Under the pieces are notes generated by a model. The model worked only from the letters and a program-made list of their open reading frames with translations. It had not been told where the DNA came from and made no database searches. From Bacillota bacterium (GTDB lineage Bacteria; Bacillota; Sulfobacillia; JAMDAP01; JAJYMS01), in NCBI GenBank assembly GCA_021786825.1, contig JAJYMS010000211.1:1-33576 (forward strand): a DNA stretch of 33,576 bases. Direction: 5' to 3'. The translations under genes were made by a program, and so were the position numbers. Shown here piece by piece: positions 1-9,318 of the stretch. Within the stretch, counting starts at the first letter, position 1; every line of letters begins with the position of its first letter.

Positions 1-108
1 GACGAACTCTCCCTTTTGGATGGAGAGGTTGACGTTGGTGAGCGCGGCAACCCGGTTGGGGTAGACCTTGTAGATGTTTTTGAACTGAATCCTCGGCGGC
101 AAGGACAT
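1..108 (-). CDS. ftsE: Cell-division ABC transporter ATP-binding protein FtsE, N-terminal fragment (runs off window edge)
   Basis: Reverse complement of 1-108 reads MSLPPRIQFKNIYKVYPNRVAALTNVNLSIQKGEFV, a typical FtsE/ABC ATPase N-terminus. AGGAG lies upstream of the ATG. Not in the supplied ORF track. Confidence 0.8.
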   Translation of the reverse strand, partial: MSLPPRIQFKNIYKVYPNRVAALTNVNLSIQKGEFV

Positions 109-189
109 CCACTCCTGTCCACCGTGTTCGACAGGAAGTTCGACCGTTCCTGCTTTGGGGCACAATTTGTAAGAACCGGCAAGGGGTCC

Positions 190-220
190 AAAAAAAAGAA
201 AGCCCGGCCGGGGCCGGGCT
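190..220 (-). terminator. Rho-independent terminator downstream of the methyltransferase gene
   Basis: Perfect 9-bp stem AGCCCGGCC/GGCCGGGCT (201-209/212-220), followed on the minus strand by TTCTTTTTTTT. Confidence 0.85.
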
Positions 221-236
221 CGGGTTGCGGCCGGCG

Positions 237-1076
237 CTATGCTTTTTCCAGGACGCAGACCACGGCTTTCACGAAGAACTCCGGCAAGATCCGCGCCAGC
301 GGCCCGAGCGCCGGTCGCAGCGGCACCCGCCTCCGGTACATGGTCCGGAAGGGTGAGCGCCGCCTGAGCCGTTCGAAGCGCCGCACGGTCATATGGTTGA
401 TGTAGCCCAGCCGCTCCGGACCGGCCGTCTCCCCCAGCCGGAGGTCAAGCCTCGCCTGCCCGTCCGGCAAGCCCCGGACGAGGACCCGGTACGCTTCGAT
501 CAGGGTAGCCTCGCGAAAGTAGGCGTGGACCCACGGGATACCGATCGCGTCGGACAGGTGAGCCCCGTATGGGTGGTAGTAGGGCGGAAAATTGATGTAG
601 CTCCTTCCCCCTACCCGCAGCACCCGGTAACTCTCGCGCAGGAGGCCTTCGGGATCCGGCACGTGCTCCAGCACGTCGTTGGCGATCACGACGTCAAAGG
701 TGCCTTCGGGGAAAGGGAGTCGGGTCGCGTCGGCGCACAGGAACTCCGCCCGGTCGGCCAGACCCTTCGCCTGTGCCAGGGCGGCCGCCTCCTCCCGGTA
801 GCGTGGGACCACGTCGACGCCGCAGACCCTTCGCGCGCCTAGAGTGGCGTAATAAAGGGTCTTCCCTCCGGCTCCGGAACCGATGTCGAGGACGGTTTTT
901 CCCTGCATCATCGCGGCGGGGGAGATAAAGTCCCGGAAGTTCTCCAGCGTCGCGGAGCCCCGCTCGAACTGCCACTCGGCATAGGTCATCCGGCCCTGGT
1001 TGGCCAGGTTGAACGGGTGCACCGGCAACGGGAAGAACCGGTTCAGGAACAGCAGCACCCTGGTCGCAACCCGCAA
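237..1076 (-). CDS. Class I SAM-dependent methyltransferase
   Basis: 279-aa ORF with motif I VLDIGSGAGGKTLYYA and FDVVIANDVLEHVPDPEGLLRESYRVLRVGG. Confidence 0.85.
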   Translation of the reverse strand: MRVATRVLLFLNRFFPLPVHPFNLANQGRMTYAEWQFERGSATLENFRDFISPAAMMQGKTVLDIGSGAGGKTLYYATLGARRVCGVDVVPRYREEAAALAQAKGLADRAEFLCADATRLPFPEGTFDVVIANDVLEHVPDPEGLLRESYRVLRVGGRSYINFPPYYHPYGAHLSDAIGIPWVHAYFREATLIEAYRVLVRGLPDGQARLDLRLGETAGPERLGYINHMTVRRFERLRRRSPFRTMYRRRVPLRPALGPLARILPEFFVKAVVCVLEKA

Positions 1077-1107
1077 GGCCGCACCACCCCTCTTTCACCC
1101 CGCCGGT

Positions 1108-2055
1108 TCAGGAAAGTCCTTTGCGCCTGATTGCCTCCCGGGCGGCCGCCTCTACGTCGCCGGCGGTCAGCCCGTACTTCTTCAGCAGCTCGGCCGGAGT
1201 GCCGGATTCGCCGAAGGTGTCGCGCACCCCCACCCGCACGAGGGGGGTGGGTTGGCGATCCGACAGAACCTCCGCCACCGCGCCGCCCAGTCCGCCGATG
1301 ACGCTGTGCTCCTCCGCGGTAACCGCCGCTCCGCACCGCCGCGCGAAACTGACGATGGCTTCCGCGTCGATCGGCTTCAGGCAAGACACGTTGAGCACGG
1401 CCGCCCCGATCCCTTCCGTCTCCAGGGACCGCGCCGCCGCCAGCGCCTCGGCCACCATCACGCCGCTGGCAAAGAGGGCCACGTCCCTCCCGTCGTGCAG
1501 GACCGTCGCCCGCCCCAGCTCAAACCGGTAGTCGGGGCCCAGCAACACGGGCACCGCCGGGCGCCCCAGGCGGATGTAGAACGGGCCGGGGGTGAGCGCC
1601 GCCACGCGGATCACCTCCCGCGTCTCGACCGCATCCGCCGGCACCACCACGCGCAAATTGGGGATGGCCCGCATGATCGCCAAATCCTCGATGGCCTGAT
1701 GCGAGGCGCCGTCCTCTCCCACCGTAAGCCCGGCGTGGGTGGCGGCGATTTTGACCGAGAGGGCCGGGTAGCAGATGGAGTTGCGCACCTGGTCAAGGGC
1801 CCGGCAGGACGCGAAGATGGCAAAAGTGCTCGCGAAGGGCACCTTCCCGGCCGCCGCCAGGCCGGCCGCGGTGGCCATCAGGTTGGCCTCGGCGATGCCC
1901 ATGTCGAAGAAGCGATCCGGGAACCGTGACGCGAAGTCAACCGTTTTGGTCGATTTGGCCAGATCGGCGTCCAGGACCACGATCCGCGGATCCACCCCGC
2001 CGAGGTCCACCAATGCCTTGCCATAAGCATCCCGCGTAGCGATCTTCTCGCTCAC
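1108..2055 (-). CDS. Transketolase, C-terminal subunit (split transketolase)
   Basis: 315 aa; VVLDADLAKSTKT...FPDRFFDMGIAEANLMATAAGLAAAGKVPFASTFA, typical of the split transketolase C-terminal half. 4-nt overlap with the upstream gene. Confidence 0.9.
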   Translation of the reverse strand: MSEKIATRDAYGKALVDLGGVDPRIVVLDADLAKSTKTVDFASRFPDRFFDMGIAEANLMATAAGLAAAGKVPFASTFAIFASCRALDQVRNSICYPALSVKIAATHAGLTVGEDGASHQAIEDLAIMRAIPNLRVVVPADAVETREVIRVAALTPGPFYIRLGRPAVPVLLGPDYRFELGRATVLHDGRDVALFASGVMVAEALAAARSLETEGIGAAVLNVSCLKPIDAEAIVSFARRCGAAVTAEEHSVIGGLGGAVAEVLSDRQPTPLVRVGVRDTFGESGTPAELLKKYGLTAGDVEAAAREAIRRKGLS

Positions 2056-2882
2056 CGGTTACCAACCCCCCCGCCAAGCTCCCGCAGCGCCTGTTCCACC
2101 TGCCCGGCGTCCGGGGCGGTGCCATGCCAACCGACCTGGTTTTCCATGTAGGACACGCCGCGGCCCTTTACCGTCCGGGCCAGGATCAGGGTCGGCCGGC
2201 CCCGGGTCTGCCGCGCCCATTCGATGGCGGCGAAGAGCTGGCCGAAGTCATGCCCATCCACGGGCCTCACCTTCCAGCCGAAGGCCTCGAACTTCCCGTC
2301 CAGAGGGGAGACCTTCATCACCTGGTCCACCGGCCCGTCGATCTGCAGCCCGTTGAAGTCGATGAAAGCCGTCAGGTTGTCCAGCCGGTAGTGAGCAGCG
2401 GCCATGGCCGCCTCCCAGACCTGTCCTTCCTGCACCTCCCCGTCCCCCAGGAGGACGTACGTCCGGTAGTCCCGGCCGTCTAATCGTCCCGCCAGGGCGG
2501 TGCCCACCCCGAAGGAAAGCCCTTGCCCCAGGCTGCCCGAGGCGGCCTCCACCCCCGGCAGCTTGTGCCGGGCCGGGTGGCCTTGCAGGCGCGAGTTCAG
2601 GCGCCGGAAGGTGCCCAGCTCCGCCACCGGGAAGAACCCCCGCTCCGCCAGCGTGGCGTAGAGGACCGGCGAGGCGTGCCCCTTGGAGAGGATGAACCGG
2701 TCGCGGTCCTCCCAGTCGGGTCGCGCGGGATCGATCCGCATGACGCGAAAGTACAGCGCCGTCAAGATCTCCGCCGCCGAAAGGGAACCGCCCGGGTGAC
2801 CGGAATGGGCCTGGGCCACCATTTCGATGATGTGCCGCCGGATCAGTCTCGCCTTCTCCCGAAGTTCATCGTATTGGTCCAT
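2052..2882 (-). CDS. Transketolase, N-terminal subunit (split transketolase)
   Basis: MDQYDELREKARLIRRHIIEMVAQAHSGHPGGSLSAAEILTALYF...ThDP motif GDGEVQEGQVWEAAMAAAHYRLDNLTAFIDFNGLQIDG. The ORF track over-extends the 5' end; the ATG at 2882 fits the family. Confidence 0.9.
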   Translation of the reverse strand: MDQYDELREKARLIRRHIIEMVAQAHSGHPGGSLSAAEILTALYFRVMRIDPARPDWEDRDRFILSKGHASPVLYATLAERGFFPVAELGTFRRLNSRLQGHPARHKLPGVEAASGSLGQGLSFGVGTALAGRLDGRDYRTYVLLGDGEVQEGQVWEAAMAAAHYRLDNLTAFIDFNGLQIDGPVDQVMKVSPLDGKFEAFGWKVRPVDGHDFGQLFAAIEWARQTRGRPTLILARTVKGRGVSYMENQVGWHGTAPDAGQVEQALRELGGGVGNR

Positions 2883-2922
2883 CTGCCAATTCCCCCTCTG
2901 AGTCGTCCACCCCCGAGTCCGC

Positions 2923-3684
2923 CTACCGCGAAGGACGGGAGCGGCGCAGCAGGACGGCCAGGACAAACTTCGGCAAGGCGAGCATCCGCCAGAAGCGCCC
3001 CGGCTGTCTGAGCAACCGATATAGCCACTCCAGGTTGGCTTTCCGAAAGGCCTCCGGTGCCCGCCGGACGACGCCGGCCCAGACGTCCAGGAACCCACCG
3101 ACGCCGATGCACACGGGCACTCCCAGTCGTTCGAGGTGCGCGCCGGCCCACTTTTCCTGTTTGGGAGATCCGAGGCAAACCAGGAGCAACTGTGCCCGGG
3201 AGGCCCGCACATCGGCAATGATCTCCGCGTCCTCCGCGGGCCCGAAATAGCCGTGGTGGCAGCCCGGGATGGACAGTCCGGGAAAGGCCGCCAGCAGGCG
3301 TTCCCGGGCCTTCTCGGCCACCCCCGGCCGGCCTCCCAGGAGGTAAACTCGCCCCCCGGTCCGGGCGAGGCGCTGCAACACCACGGCCACCAGGTCGACG
3401 CCGGGGACCCGCTCCGGCACCGGGAGCCCCAGGTGGCGGGCAGCCCAGACCACCCCCGCGCCGTCGGGCACCAGCAGGTCGGCCTGCTCCAGCGTCCGCC
3501 TGAGGGTCCGGTCCGTCTGGGCGGCGTAGATCATCTCCGCGTTGGGGGTCGCGACCAGACACGCCTTGCCAGCCGTGCCGGCGGTCATTCCCAATATAAG
3601 TTCGGCCGCCTCCGCCAGCCCGACCCGATGGACCCTCACGCCCAGAATCTCGACTGCGCCGGGGGTGTCAGGCCTGGCCGCCAC
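2923..3684 (-). CDS. wecG/tagA: WecG/TagA/CpsF family glycosyltransferase
   Basis: 253 aa; ILGVRVHRVGLAEAAELIL...VATPNAEMIYAA...LLVPDGAGVVWAARHLG...LVCLGSPKQEKWAGAHLERLGVPVCIGVGGFLDVWAG. Confidence 0.88.
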   Translation of the reverse strand: MAARPDTPGAVEILGVRVHRVGLAEAAELILGMTAGTAGKACLVATPNAEMIYAAQTDRTLRRTLEQADLLVPDGAGVVWAARHLGLPVPERVPGVDLVAVVLQRLARTGGRVYLLGGRPGVAEKARERLLAAFPGLSIPGCHHGYFGPAEDAEIIADVRASRAQLLLVCLGSPKQEKWAGAHLERLGVPVCIGVGGFLDVWAGVVRRAPEAFRKANLEWLYRLLRQPGRFWRMLALPKFVLAVLLRRSRPSR

Positions 3685-4786
3685 TCCCTCGCCCTCCTTC
3701 GGTCAACTCCAACGCCAGCCTGGCGCTGTGCACGGAGAGGTCCCGCAGTTCCCGCAGCTTGTCCGCCAGTCCCGCGTAAAAGTGTTCCCGGCTTTCCCAG
3801 GCCTGTACCATCGCCGCCAAGACGCGCTCCCCGTCGGCGTCCTCGATGGAGCCCGCCGACTGGCGGCCCAGCGCGCTCAAGAAGCCGTCGACCTTCGGGT
3901 CGTAGCTCAGGCCCACCATGGGCACCCCGGTGAGGCTGGCGAAGACCAGCGCGTGGAAACGGATGCCCACCAGAAGGTCCAGTTGCCCGACGATGCCCAT
4001 CAGTTGCTGGACCTCGTAGTGGCTGGCAATCACCCGGGACGGGGTGCGCATCAGGGACCGCACCTGGTCGGCGGCCTGCACGTCCGCCGGGAGCTGCATC
4101 GGGATGAAGACCGTTTTCGCCCCGTAGCGGGCGGCGTACCGGTCCAGGGCCTCGGCGAGGGCCGCCTGCAGCCGGCGGCCCCCGGGGTACGGACGGACGG
4201 AGACTCCCACCAGCGGGCCGTCTCCCTTTTTCAGCCCCTCGGCCTGCATTAGCCTTCTGCCCTCCGCCGGAGGGGGGGGACTCAGGGAAAGAGCCGGGTC
4301 GGCCGTCAGCAGCGCCCGCGGCCGGGTGACCCCGAGATCGCGCAAGGCCTGCAGCGACAGGGGGTCGCGGACGGTGATGAGGTCGAGTTGATTGGCCACC
4401 GCACGCATCAGGAGCCGGCCCGGCAGGGTGGTGACCGGCCCGATGCCGTTGCCGTAAAGCATCACCGGTCTCCCCAGCAACTTCGCCAACTGCACCAGCC
4501 CCAGGTAGTAGAAGATGCTCCGCAGGCTGGTTACGTCCTGGAGCAGGCTCCCGCCCCCGATAATGAGCAGCCTGGAACGGCGGATCGCCGCCGCGATGGC
4601 GACGGGGTTCCACCGCGGGATGCCCGCGACTCCGTAGCGGCGAGCCGTCTTCGCCGGAGCGCCGGTAATCACCGCCAGTTTCAATCCCGGCCGGAGCCGT
4701 TCAAAGGTCTGCACCATGCCCGCCAGCATGGCTTCGTCCCCGGCGTTGTTGAAGCCGTAATACCCGGTGACCAAGAGGTCAGACAT
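3668..4786 (-). CDS. csaB: Polysaccharide pyruvyl transferase CsaB
   Basis: MSDLLVTGYYGFNNAGDEAMLAGMVQTF...LLIIGGGSLLQDVTSLRSIFYYLGLVQLAKLLGRPVMLYGNGIGPV. Start placed at 4786 from homology to the CsaB N-terminus. Confidence 0.88.
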   Translation of the reverse strand: MSDLLVTGYYGFNNAGDEAMLAGMVQTFERLRPGLKLAVITGAPAKTARRYGVAGIPRWNPVAIAAAIRRSRLLIIGGGSLLQDVTSLRSIFYYLGLVQLAKLLGRPVMLYGNGIGPVTTLPGRLLMRAVANQLDLITVRDPLSLQALRDLGVTRPRALLTADPALSLSPPPPAEGRRLMQAEGLKKGDGPLVGVSVRPYPGGRRLQAALAEALDRYAARYGAKTVFIPMQLPADVQAADQVRSLMRTPSRVIASHYEVQQLMGIVGQLDLLVGIRFHALVFASLTGVPMVGLSYDPKVDGFLSALGRQSAGSIEDADGERVLAAMVQAWESREHFYAGLADKLRELRDLSVHSARLALELTEGGRGSGGQA

Positions 4787-6830
4787 CCGGCTGGGTCCCG
4801 GGGGCGGAGCAAACCGCCCGGTAGACCATTTCCACCGCCACGATGCCGACCACCCCCACCAGCGCCCCCAGCCAGACCCCGTTGCCACCGCGCCACAGCG
4901 AAAGCAGGAACTCGGTCCGAAGGTGCTGGAAGCTGTTCACCATGGAAGACAGGGCGATGGCGCCGGTCACCACCAGCGGCAGCACCCACTCCCGGTAGCC
5001 TCTCCAGGCTGCCCAGAAGGCCAACATCAGGGCCGGGTCGCCGATCAGGAATTCCTTGGTCCGCGGCCGGGCCACCAGCAGGCGCTCGAGCCAGTCGCGC
5101 GCCCCCACCTCAACCGCGCTGGCGCCGATGCCGGGGGTGTTCCCGGTCCGGCCGATGTAGACGTAAAAGGCAAAGGCCACAAAACTGAGGAGCAGGGCGT
5201 GCTTCACCAGGATGGGCCGGTCGAGCAACCACTCCACCTCGCCGCGCACCGAGACGGATGGGCCCGGTTCGCGCCGCAACCCCCAGCGGCGGACAAAGAT
5301 CCAGATCACCAGGAGCAGGGGCAGAGTCACGGCGACCTTGACTCCCCGGAAGTAGTCGATCTCCAACAGGTAACGGTTATCCGCCAGGAGGGAGGAGATG
5401 AACCAGGCCCCGGCGATCGCCACCAGCGAGGCCAGCACCAGCGCCTTCACTCCCTCCCCGACGACTTGGCCGAGGGAGGAGGCTCTGCTCCTCAGAGCGG
5501 CGCCGGCTGCCCAGACCGCCGCCAGGGTCGGGTAGGTCACGGCCGCGCCGAGGGCCAGGGCCAAACGGGCCAGCGCCCCGCGGCTAAGCGTGAAAATACC
5601 GAGGGAGCCGGCCAGACCCAGGGCCAGCAGACCCCAGTACAACCCCACCGGCAGGGGCCACAGCTCATCCAGGAGGACCACCCCGCCGCCGATGATCCCC
5701 GCCGCGATCAGCCAGAGCAGCAGCGGACCGGGGCGAAGCGACGGGAAGGCCCGCGCGGGACCGAGGACGAAGTGGTCGGCCTTGATCTGGCCGGCCACGT
5801 CGGCCACGTGACGGAGGTTCACCTTGATCAGGTCAGTTTCGTGGCCGGCCTTGAGGACCGGCCGGAGGTACAAGATGCGGATGTCTCGCTCCTTGACGGC
5901 CCTTACCTGGCGGGCGGCGATCCCGTCCGGGGTAAGCTTGTCCTGTTCGGGGTGAAGCATCGAGTAGACCCTCACCGCGCCGTAGCCGGTCAATCGCGCC
6001 AGGTCATCCTTTCCGGCCTGGTCGACGTGACCCAGTTGAATCCCCGTCTCGATCAACCCGAAACTGGCGCCGGCCGATTTTAACTCGCGCGCCGTCGCCG
6101 GCAGCAGCTCGGGGTACCCCGGTACCTCCAGATTGCCGAAGATCACGCTGCTGATCCGGGCCTGCCGCTTTACCGCCGCGAAGTCCCGCTCGATCGCCTC
6201 GGCGGTAATCCCCGGGTAGTTGACGAAGCGGGGGATCACCGCCAGCCCGGCCCGGGTGGCCATCTGCAGTTCCACGGGGTCGATGCCCAGCCGCAGTTGC
6301 GTCGACGCGTTTTCGCTGATCGGGGCGCCGATCAGGAGTTGATCGGGGTGCCGATCCAATTCCCCCGGCGGCAGGTGCAGCGTCAAGGCCTGGGAGACCA
6401 GGTCGTAGGTCGGCCGATCCGCGGCCACGACATAAAGCAGGCGCGGGTTGATCGTCCGCGACCGGGGGACGCTCTTGGTGCCGTCCGGCCCGCCGAACTC
6501 CCAGCGGGCCATGGTCAGCAGGGCCGAGCCGGGAAAGAGGGCCACCCGGCCCTGGTTTTGGAACTTGTCCAAGGTCGTTTCCGAAACGGCCACCGAGGTC
6601 AGGCCGGCCTCCCGCAGACCGGCGAGGAAGCGATCCAAGGAGTAGGCCTGATCCGCGGCCAGGACCGTTGCCTCATCCAGGTCCATAGTCAGCTCGACCT
6701 GCCGGGCGGATTCCTCCGCCTCCACCCGGCGGAAGATCTGCAGGGTGGCCGCCAGCAACCCAACGATGATCAAGACGTAAGCCGCAACGCGACGGTTCAA
6801 GGATCTCCCCCCACAGGCCAATTTGGCCAA
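4779..6830 (-). CDS. Multi-TM membrane protein, DUF5693-like
   Basis: 683 aa; N-terminal TM, soluble domain, then multiple TM segments. Sits directly upstream of csaB, the usual context for DUF5693 in Firmicutes (recall, not searched). Confidence 0.65.
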   Translation of the reverse strand: MAKLACGGRSLNRRVAAYVLIIVGLLAATLQIFRRVEAEESARQVELTMDLDEATVLAADQAYSLDRFLAGLREAGLTSVAVSETTLDKFQNQGRVALFPGSALLTMARWEFGGPDGTKSVPRSRTINPRLLYVVAADRPTYDLVSQALTLHLPPGELDRHPDQLLIGAPISENASTQLRLGIDPVELQMATRAGLAVIPRFVNYPGITAEAIERDFAAVKRQARISSVIFGNLEVPGYPELLPATARELKSAGASFGLIETGIQLGHVDQAGKDDLARLTGYGAVRVYSMLHPEQDKLTPDGIAARQVRAVKERDIRILYLRPVLKAGHETDLIKVNLRHVADVAGQIKADHFVLGPARAFPSLRPGPLLLWLIAAGIIGGGVVLLDELWPLPVGLYWGLLALGLAGSLGIFTLSRGALARLALALGAAVTYPTLAAVWAAGAALRSRASSLGQVVGEGVKALVLASLVAIAGAWFISSLLADNRYLLEIDYFRGVKVAVTLPLLLVIWIFVRRWGLRREPGPSVSVRGEVEWLLDRPILVKHALLLSFVAFAFYVYIGRTGNTPGIGASAVEVGARDWLERLLVARPRTKEFLIGDPALMLAFWAAWRGYREWVLPLVVTGAIALSSMVNSFQHLRTEFLLSLWRGGNGVWLGALVGVVGIVAVEMVYRAVCSAPGTQPDV

Positions 6831-6837
6831 GCGCCCC

Positions 6838-7323
6838 TCAAGGCCCCTTGACGGTGAAAACGCCCCGCACCATCAGGTAGACGTCGCTGTCGGCCGCGAC
6901 GCCACGCCCGTCGCTGCGCGGCACCAGCAGCAGGTGGTTGGCCGGAATCCTGCCGCCGTTCCGCAAATCCGCCGCCCCCGTCACGTCGGACAGGCCGAAA
7001 CCTCCGGTCTCCACCGCGTGGGCCTCCCCGGAGCGCAGGATGATTTCCGTTCCGGCCTCCGCAGTCAGCGTCTGGCCGCTTTTCAGGGATATCACCTGCA
7101 ACTGCGTGTACTGGTCGACGTAGCTCTTGCTCACCAGCGGATCGGCGTCCGAACCCGGGTCCGTGGTCGCAGCCATCGCCGACCGGCCGGCAACGAACCC
7201 CGCGCCGCCGATCAACACCGCCGTCAGTACCGCGGCCGCTCCCCATAGCCAGACCCGCCTGCTCCCGGATGGCAAGCCCTCCACCTCCAAGTTGTCGACT
7301 TCTCGGGCCGCCTCCGCCCTCAA
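6838..7323 (-). CDS. Uncharacterised membrane-anchored protein
   Basis: 161 aa with one N-terminal TM (VWLWGAAAVLTAVLIGGAGFVAG) and a soluble C-terminal domain. TTGA overlap with the prfB stop supports coupling. Confidence 0.6.
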   Translation of the reverse strand: MRAEAAREVDNLEVEGLPSGSRRVWLWGAAAVLTAVLIGGAGFVAGRSAMAATTDPGSDADPLVSKSYVDQYTQLQVISLKSGQTLTAEAGTEIILRSGEAHAVETGGFGLSDVTGAADLRNGGRIPANHLLLVPRSDGRGVAADSDVYLMVRGVFTVKGP

Positions 7324-8430
7324 GGCCGTTGGGACCCGGCCTGTTGCTGCAGATAAGCGTGGATGAACGGGTCCAGGGCGCCGTCCATGACCGCCCCCAC
7401 GTTGCCTACCTCCACGTTGGTGCGGTGGTCTTTGACCAACTGGTAGGGCTGAAACACGTAGGACCGGATCTGGCTACCCCAGGCGATCTCCTGTTGCTTA
7501 CCGCGTTCATGGGCCAATTCGTCGGCCTGTTCCTGAATTCGACGCTCCAGCAGCCTGGCCTTCAGGATCCGCATGGCCGTGGCGCGGTTCTGGATCTGGG
7601 AGCGCTCGTTCTGGCAACTGACTACGATCCCGGTGGGAAGGTGGGTAATGCGGATGGCCGACTCGGTTTTGTTGACGTGCTGTCCCCCCGCCCCGCCGGA
7701 GCGGAAAGTGTCGATCTTCAACTCCTCCGGTTTGATGTCGATTTCGACATCGTCCTCGATCTCGGGGATCACGTCCACCGAGGCGAAGGAGGTGTGCCGG
7801 CGGCTGGAGGCGTCAAAGGGAGAGATTCGCACCAGCCGGTGCACGCCCTTCTCCACCCGCAGGTACCCGTACGCGCTCCCGCCGGTGACCGAAAAGGTGA
7901 CGCTCTTGACCCCCGCCTCCTCCCCTTCCAGCAAGTCGAGGATCTCGGTCCGGAACCCGTGCCGTTCCGCCCACCGCGTGTACATCCTGAGCAGCATCGC
8001 CACCCAGTCCTGGGCCTCCGTGCCGCCCGCCCCGGCATGCAAAGCAACAATCGCGTTGCGGGAGTCGTGCCTGCCGTTAAGCAAGACCCGCAACTCCAGC
8101 TCCTCCGCGTCGGCCGACAGACTGGCCACCGCCGTGGAGGCCTCCTGGCTCAGTTCGGGATCCTGAGACTCTTCCGCCAATTGAATTGCGACCTCCAGGT
8201 CCGCCAACCGGCGATCCAGTGCGCGGTATGATTCCAGCGGGCCCTTGGCCGCCGACAACCGCTTCAAAACCCCCTGGGAGGTCGCCTGGTCGTCCCAGAA
8301 CCCGGGGGCGCCCATCTGCCGCTCCAGTTCGGCCACCGTGGCTTCCAGTCGGGGGAGGTCAAAGAGACCTCCCGAGTTCGGCCAAATCGGCCTTTAATCG
8401 TTGCGCCTCCCGGGCGAGGTCTTCATCCAT
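7320..8430 (-). CDS. prfB: Peptide chain release factor 2, with programmed +1 frameshift (frame 1: 8430-8359; frame 2 to 7320)
   Basis: 338-aa main ORF with the GGQHVNKTESAIRITH motif. Upstream ATG at 8430 gives MDEDLAREAQRLKADLAELGRSL-TGA; GGGAGGTCTCTTTGACC contains the SD-like GGGAGG and CTT TGA C slippery stop. Confidence 0.95.
8359..8380 (-). promoter_or_regulatory. prfB: prfB +1 recoding site (internal SD-like sequence plus CTTTGAC)
   Basis: Minus strand GGGAGGTCTCTTTGACC with TGA at 8361-8359. The +1 frame continues LDLPRLEATVAELERQMGAPGFWDD. Confidence 0.92.
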
Positions 8431-8496
8431 GCCAGCTACCACCTTTCCGGGGCCCGTGGCCCCTTTCTGCAGCATACCCCTGTTTCGCCCAGGGGG

Positions 8497-9303
8497 CTAC
8501 TCCACGCCCAACGCCTTCAGCAGCGTCGCCAAGCCGAGGACCGCCAGCGCGCCCACCAGCACCAGGGCCACCTGGTCCTTGCGCCGGCCCGTGGTGGCGG
8601 GAATCAGGTCGCTGGCGCCAACGTAGAAGAAAGTTCCGGTGGCCAGGGCCAGGAAAACCCCGGTGGAACCCGGGTTGGTCTCCCGCAGCACCAGGGTGGC
8701 GACCGACCCTACCACCGTGGAGACGGCGATGGCCAAGGTGGCCAGCAACGCCCGTGCCCGCCCCTGGGCAGCCGCCAGCATAATCGAGGACAGGCTGAAG
8801 CCCTCCGGCAACTTGTGCAGGATTACCGCCACGAAGACCAGGATGCCCAGCCGGTCGCCTCCCAGAAAACCCACCGCGATGGCGGCGCCGTCGAAGAAGG
8901 TATGCAGGATCAGCCCCAGCAGTGCCGCCACGCTCGCGGCGGGGGAGATCAGGGGTTCGCCGGCGTGGGGTTCCCCCACCAGGGCGTGGGGCGTGCGGCA
9001 ATGCTCCTCGGTGGCCTCCAGCCCTCCGTGGTGGTGAGCTCCGCGGGCAAAGACGTGCTCCAGCAGATAGATGGCGAAATACCCGGCGGCGATGTACAGC
9101 GGGGCCTCCGGGGTCGCCCGTACCGCCTCCGGCAGGATGTCAAAAAAGGCCGCCCCCAGCAAGAAGCCCGCCCCGAGAGCGACGAACCGCCCGATGGCGG
9201 CCGGGGTCACGCCCCGGGCCACCGTGAGGTATCCTCCCACCAGGTCAGCCAAGCCCGCTGTCAGGGCCAGGCCCAGCACGGTCAAGCCGTTCACCCCTAC
9301 CAC
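8497..9303 (-). CDS. ZIP family metal transporter
   Basis: 268 aa, multi-TM; HTFFDGAAIAVGF and VILHKLPEGFSLSSIMLAA are ZIP TM4/TM5-like metal-site motifs. Confidence 0.85.
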   Translation of the reverse strand: MVGVNGLTVLGLALTAGLADLVGGYLTVARGVTPAAIGRFVALGAGFLLGAAFFDILPEAVRATPEAPLYIAAGYFAIYLLEHVFARGAHHHGGLEATEEHCRTPHALVGEPHAGEPLISPAASVAALLGLILHTFFDGAAIAVGFLGGDRLGILVFVAVILHKLPEGFSLSSIMLAAAQGRARALLATLAIAVSTVVGSVATLVLRETNPGSTGVFLALATGTFFYVGASDLIPATTGRRKDQVALVLVGALAVLGLATLLKALGVE

Positions 9304-9318
9304 CCCGTCACGCCCGCT

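Noticed and set aside
1108-2882. Split transketolase as a gene-fission novelty
   Set aside because: Separate N- and C-terminal transketolase subunits are common in Firmicutes and archaea.
2883-3218. N-terminal extension of the transketolase ORF as given in the track
   Set aside because: Overlaps the WecG/TagA gene in another frame and reads as non-homologous sequence; family start is the ATG at 2882.
4767-6083. 438-aa plus-strand ORF
   Set aside because: Antisense to the DUF5693-like gene; low-complexity His/Gln/Gly composition.
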